A DNA stretch of 5,870 nt from Candidatus Izemoplasma sp. (GTDB taxonomy: Bacteria > Bacillota_I > Bacilli_A > Izemoplasmatales > Izemoplasmataceae), in the NCBI GenBank assembly GCA_007117565.1, contig SKGG01000006.1:1-5870 (forward strand), read 5' to 3'. The notes beneath the pieces are model-generated. The model saw nothing but the letters and a program-made list of their open reading frames with translations, ran no database searches and was not told where the DNA came from. This document shows, one piece after another, positions 5,233 through 5,870 of the stretch; within the stretch, counting starts at the first letter, position 1; each line of letters begins with the position of its first letter. Both the position numbers and the translations under genes were made by a program.

Positions 5233-5870
5233 ATGGACTTACACGATCAACTCATTGTCAACATCTATCTTTTGACGTTATTTTCACAGCTCGTCAAACT
5301 TAAAACTCATCCACTCATCTATCGGACGATTAAATTTTTAGTCGTCGTTCAGATGGTGTTTTTAGTGATTGCCTTAGGGCGTACCACGTTTACGACAGAA
5401 GAGCTCCCCTTTCTAATCGTTAAGTTGTTTCCTTTAATCTTAGTGTTTTATATTTTAGTTCAAACCGAGTTCCGCTTGTTGTTAAGAGCCTTAAAGCTTG
5501 ATCGTTTCTTGGGTCGCCGCTTTACAGAAGAAGATCGTGACGAGTTGATCGACACCATCGATGCGTTAATCGATCGAAAATTAGGGGCGCTCATCACCCT
5601 TGAACGGAACGATTCTTTAAAAGAATACATGACCAACGCTTCAATGATTGAAGCGCCCATCAACCGAGACTTAATCGTCAGCATCTTCATCACAAAATCT
5701 CCCTTACATGACGGCGCAATCATCATTAAAGACCGACAACTTATTTGTGCAGGAGCGTATTATCCTACGAGTGAATCGACGCATGTGCCTAAAGCGTTAG
5801 GCTCACGTCACCGTGCGGCCTTAGGCATCAGTGAAATCACCGATGCGTTCACCATCATTGTCAGTGAAGA
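5233..5870 (+). CDS. cdaA: Diadenylate cyclase CdaA (membrane-bound c-di-AMP synthase), 3' truncated by window edge
   Basis: The first 212 codons (plus 2 nt) of a gene that continues past the window. CdaA condenses two ATP into cyclic di-AMP, the second messenger controlling potassium and osmolyte balance and cell-wall homeostasis in Gram-positives. The N-terminus has three hydrophobic segments (about 7-22, 34-49 and 59-77). Then come the family-typical QTEFRLLLRAL (77-87, usually QPELRRAL), a linker helix (about 98-116) and the DAC domain from GALITLE (118-124). Both catalytic signatures are intact: DGA at 160-162 and RHR at 192-194, followed by AALGISEITDAFTIIVSE. The start is ATG at 5233: an in-frame TAG lies 15 bases upstream with no other start codon between, and GAAAGGG sits nine bases before it. 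CdaA proteins are usually about 270 residues, so roughly 60 are missing. In relatives the next genes are often cdaR and glmM; here they would lie outside. Confidence 0.95.
   Translation, partial: MDLHDQLIVNIYLLTLFSQLVKLKTHPLIYRTIKFLVVVQMVFLVIALGRTTFTTEELPFLIVKLFPLILVFYILVQTEFRLLLRALKLDRFLGRRFTEEDRDELIDTIDALIDRKLGALITLERNDSLKEYMTNASMIEAPINRDLIVSIFITKSPLHDGAIIIKDRQLICAGAYYPTSESTHVPKALGSRHRAALGISEITDAFTIIVSE

Noticed and set aside
5460..5726. An 88-residue minus-strand frame antisense to cdaA.
   Set aside because: The plus strand here encodes the linker and the start of the diadenylate cyclase domain, with the DGA signature inside the span; the antisense frame has no independent support.

Overview
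The window looks like chromosomal DNA from a member of the Bacillota, or a related lineage that uses the standard genetic code. The reasons are: NrdJ and the diadenylate cyclase closely resemble Bacillus-type proteins, promoters are SigA-like with extended -10 elements, Shine-Dalgarno sequences are purine-rich, and there is a CcpA/LacI-type operator. Base composition looks moderate by eye. All three stops that can be seen are TAA. The genus cannot be named from this sequence alone.

Layout: (1) nt 1-1067, plus strand: the C-terminal part of a P1B-type metal-exporting ATPase, entering from the left edge. Its SPC and HE-ST membrane motifs fit the P1B-4 (Fe/Co/Zn) subgroup. (2) nt 1066-1108: a near-perfect bidirectional terminator between convergent genes. 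(3) nt 1107-2360, minus: hflX, a ribosome-associated GTPase. (4) nt 2386-2410: a short perfect hairpin between nrdJ and hflX, followed at once by an extended -10 promoter for hflX. (5) nt 2416-4950, minus: nrdJ, a complete class II (adenosylcobalamin-dependent) ribonucleotide reductase. (6) nt 4951-5232: a divergent control region. It carries the nrdJ promoter and Shine-Dalgarno leftwards and two candidate promoters rightwards, one with a cre-like operator in its spacer. (7) nt 5233-5870, plus: the first 212 codons of a membrane-anchored CdaA-type diadenylate cyclase, running off the right edge.

The genes are housekeeping or stress functions: metal efflux, ribosome rescue, dNTP synthesis and c-di-AMP signalling. 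They do not form one pathway. I found no mobile element, CRISPR array, RNA gene or obviously new system. The most interesting parts are regulatory: the cre-like operator in front of cdaA, the almost identical extended -10 blocks of hflX and cdaA, and the ambiguous hflX translation start.
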